The notes beneath the pieces were generated by a model. That model had not been told where the DNA came from. It saw only the letters and a list, made by a program, of their open reading frames with translations, and ran no database searches. Shown here piece after piece: positions 6,575 to 7,874 of a stretch of 7,874 bases of DNA (position 1 is the stretch's first letter; the number at the start of each line of letters is the position of its first letter). The DNA is from Syntrophobacteria bacterium (lineage in GTDB: Bacteria > Desulfobacterota > Syntrophobacteria > JARFUL01): positions 1 to 7,874 of the forward strand of contig JARFUL010000041.1 of assembly GCA_029289015.1 (NCBI GenBank), read 5' to 3'. The position numbers were made by a program, and so were the translations under genes.

Positions 6575-7874
6575 TCACTTGTCGAGAATGGCTATTGTCT
6601 GCGCGATCTCCTCGGGGGTGACGGTCTTTCTAAACCGCTCGAGATCATCCATCAGCTTCTGGAAATGGACCCCTTCCGCCGCGCTGATCCAGGCCAGCTT
6701 GAGGCGTTCGGGCCGGATGTCCCGCCTCTGCATCTTCCGGTGCACCCGCGCGATCCGCTTCTTGGTCCAGTGGTTCGCGTCGATGTAGTGGCAGTCGCCG
6801 ATGTGGCACCCGCTCACCAGCACCACCGGGGCGCCGCGCCTTAACGCATGCCAGATGAACTCCTCCGCGACCCGGCCGGAGCACATGGTGCGGATCAGCC
6901 TTGCGCTGGAAGGATACTGGAGCCTGGACACGCCCGCGTAATCCGCGCCCGCGTAGGAGCACCAGTTGCAGGCAAAGGCCAGGATCTTGTTCTGGGGCTC
7001 TTCGGCCAGAAGGGTGTCGATCTGGGCCTTGATCTGCTCGTCCGTATAGTGGTGCATGACAATCGCGCCGAAGGGGCACTCCGCCGCGCAGGTGCCGCAC
7101 CCCGCGCACGCGGCCTGGATGATACGCGCGGTTATCTTCTTCTTGGGGTCCACACTCACCGCGTTGTAGGAGCACACGTCCGCGCACCGGCCGCACGCGT
7201 TGCAGTGGGCCTCCATCACCTCGCAGCGCACCCCTTCGAGGGTGATCTCGCCGCGGTTCATGAGCCTCACCGCGCGCACCGCCGCGGCCGAAGCCTGGGT
7301 AACGGACTCCTTGATGTCCTTGGGGCCCTCCGCACTGCCCGCGTAGAATATTCCCCTGGTGGCCGCGTCCACGGGCCGCAGCTTGGGATGGGCCTCCAGG
7401 TAGAAACCGTCCGAGGTGCACTGCAGCGAGAGCACCTCCTTGAGGCGGCGGTTGGCCCTGCGGGGCTCAAGCCCCACAGCCAGCACCGCCATGTCCACGG
7501 TGTGGGACTCGAGGGTGTTGGTGGCCGTGTTTTCCACCTTCAGGACGAGCTGCTCCGAGTCGTTTTCACTCACGTCTCCGGGCAGCCCCCGGATATAACG
7601 GACGCCCGCCATGCGGCTCCTGCGGTAGAGATCCTCGAACCCCTTGCCGAACGCGCGGATATCTATGTAGAAGACCTTGACGTCAAGGTCTGGGTAGTAC
7701 TCCTTGAGGGTCAGGGTGCTCTTGATGGTGTTCATGCAGCAGATGTTGCTGCAGTATGGGTTGCCCCGGCGCTCGGACCGGGACCCCACGCACTGGATGA
7801 ACGCGACGGAGCGGGGCACCCGCATGTCCGAGGGGCGCACCGGCTTGCCCTGGGTGGGGCCTCCCGCGTTGATG
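6575..7874 (-). CDS. hdrA: HdrA-MvhD fusion: heterodisulfide reductase subunit A, C-terminal part, with MvhD domain (5' partial)
   Basis: The reading frame is open to the window edge, so the start and the N-terminal FAD/Rossmann part are missing; 432 residues are visible. A GTG at 7840 begins a shorter frame, but the in-frame residues before it (GGPTQGKP) continue the HdrA match, so it is internal. Visible in order: the HdrA motif QCVGSR followed by a YCSNICC cluster; a flavoprotein segment with AVLAVGLEP and IFYAGSAEGPKDI; two CX2CX2CX3C ferredoxin-type 4Fe-4S motifs (7172-7204 and 7076-7108); and an MvhD domain with five Cys (near 6970, 6961, 6883, 6808 and 6793), the usual 2Fe-2S set. HdrA is the flavin subunit that bifurcates or confurcates electrons in cytoplasmic Hdr complexes, and MvhD links it to a hydrogenase or other donor. 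Such fusions are known in archaea and anaerobic bacteria. HdrB, HdrC and the electron donor are not in the window. Confidence 0.95.
   Translation of the reverse strand, partial: INAGGPTQGKPVRPSDMRVPRSVAFIQCVGSRSERRGNPYCSNICCMNTIKSTLTLKEYYPDLDVKVFYIDIRAFGKGFEDLYRRSRMAGVRYIRGLPGDVSENDSEQLVLKVENTATNTLESHTVDMAVLAVGLEPRRANRRLKEVLSLQCTSDGFYLEAHPKLRPVDAATRGIFYAGSAEGPKDIKESVTQASAAAVRAVRLMNRGEITLEGVRCEVMEAHCNACGRCADVCSYNAVSVDPKKKITARIIQAACAGCGTCAAECPFGAIVMHHYTDEQIKAQIDTLLAEEPQNKILAFACNWCSYAGADYAGVSRLQYPSSARLIRTMCSGRVAEEFIWHALRRGAPVVLVSGCHIGDCHYIDANHWTKKRIARVHRKMQRRDIRPERLKLAWISAAEGVHFQKLMDDLERFRKTVTPEEIAQTIAILDK

Noticed and set aside
6384..6578. A 64-codon minus-strand frame whose GTG overlaps the hdrA-mvhD stop
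   Set aside because: The GTGA overlap looked like coupling, but there is no good ribosome binding site and the product has no recognisable features. It also crosses the dyad and stem-loop region.

Overview
This is a GC-rich window from a strict anaerobe. Its four genes all lie on the minus strand and read from high to low coordinate. The combination of an HdrA-MvhD fusion, a tungsten-type aldehyde:ferredoxin oxidoreductase (AOR) and many Cys-rich redox motifs points to a sulfate-reducing or syntrophic bacterium, most likely Desulfobacterota (former Deltaproteobacteria). That placement is inferred from gene content; there is no rRNA or other marker to confirm it.

Layout in transcription order. 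(1) 7874-6575: the C-terminal part of a heterodisulfide reductase subunit A fused to an MvhD domain. Its start lies beyond the window edge. (2) 6574-6213: a 362-base gap with no convincing gene. It holds a possible weak terminator, a short stem-loop, a 36-bp imperfect dyad overlapping a -10-like element, a leader hairpin and a good ribosome binding site. (3) 6212-3108: a large exported protein with a Sec signal peptide, about eleven 42-residue tetratricopeptide repeats and a C-terminal CHAT (caspase-like) peptidase domain with an intact His/Cys dyad. (4) 3107-2947: a short gap with a possible terminator and a weak promoter candidate. (5) 2946-1195: an AOR-family protein. (6) 1207-38: a Cys-rich class II aldolase/adducin-family protein whose start overlaps the end of the AOR gene by 13 bases.

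The AOR and aldolase genes look like a translationally coupled pair. A plausible but untested reading is that the aldolase releases an aldehyde and AOR oxidises it to an acid, reducing ferredoxin. HdrA-MvhD is a component that can exchange electrons between ferredoxin, other carriers and thiol/disulfide partners, so it could use that ferredoxin, but it is a separate transcription unit here. The TPR-CHAT gene sits between the two redox loci and does not obviously belong to either. It is exported, and it prefers AGA/AGG arginine codons where the neighbours mostly use CGC or CGG.

The points most worth a second look are: the Cys clusters and degenerate N-terminal half of the aldolase; the altered cofactor and iron-site motifs of the AOR; the exported, solitary TPR-CHAT protein; and the nested dyad upstream of it.
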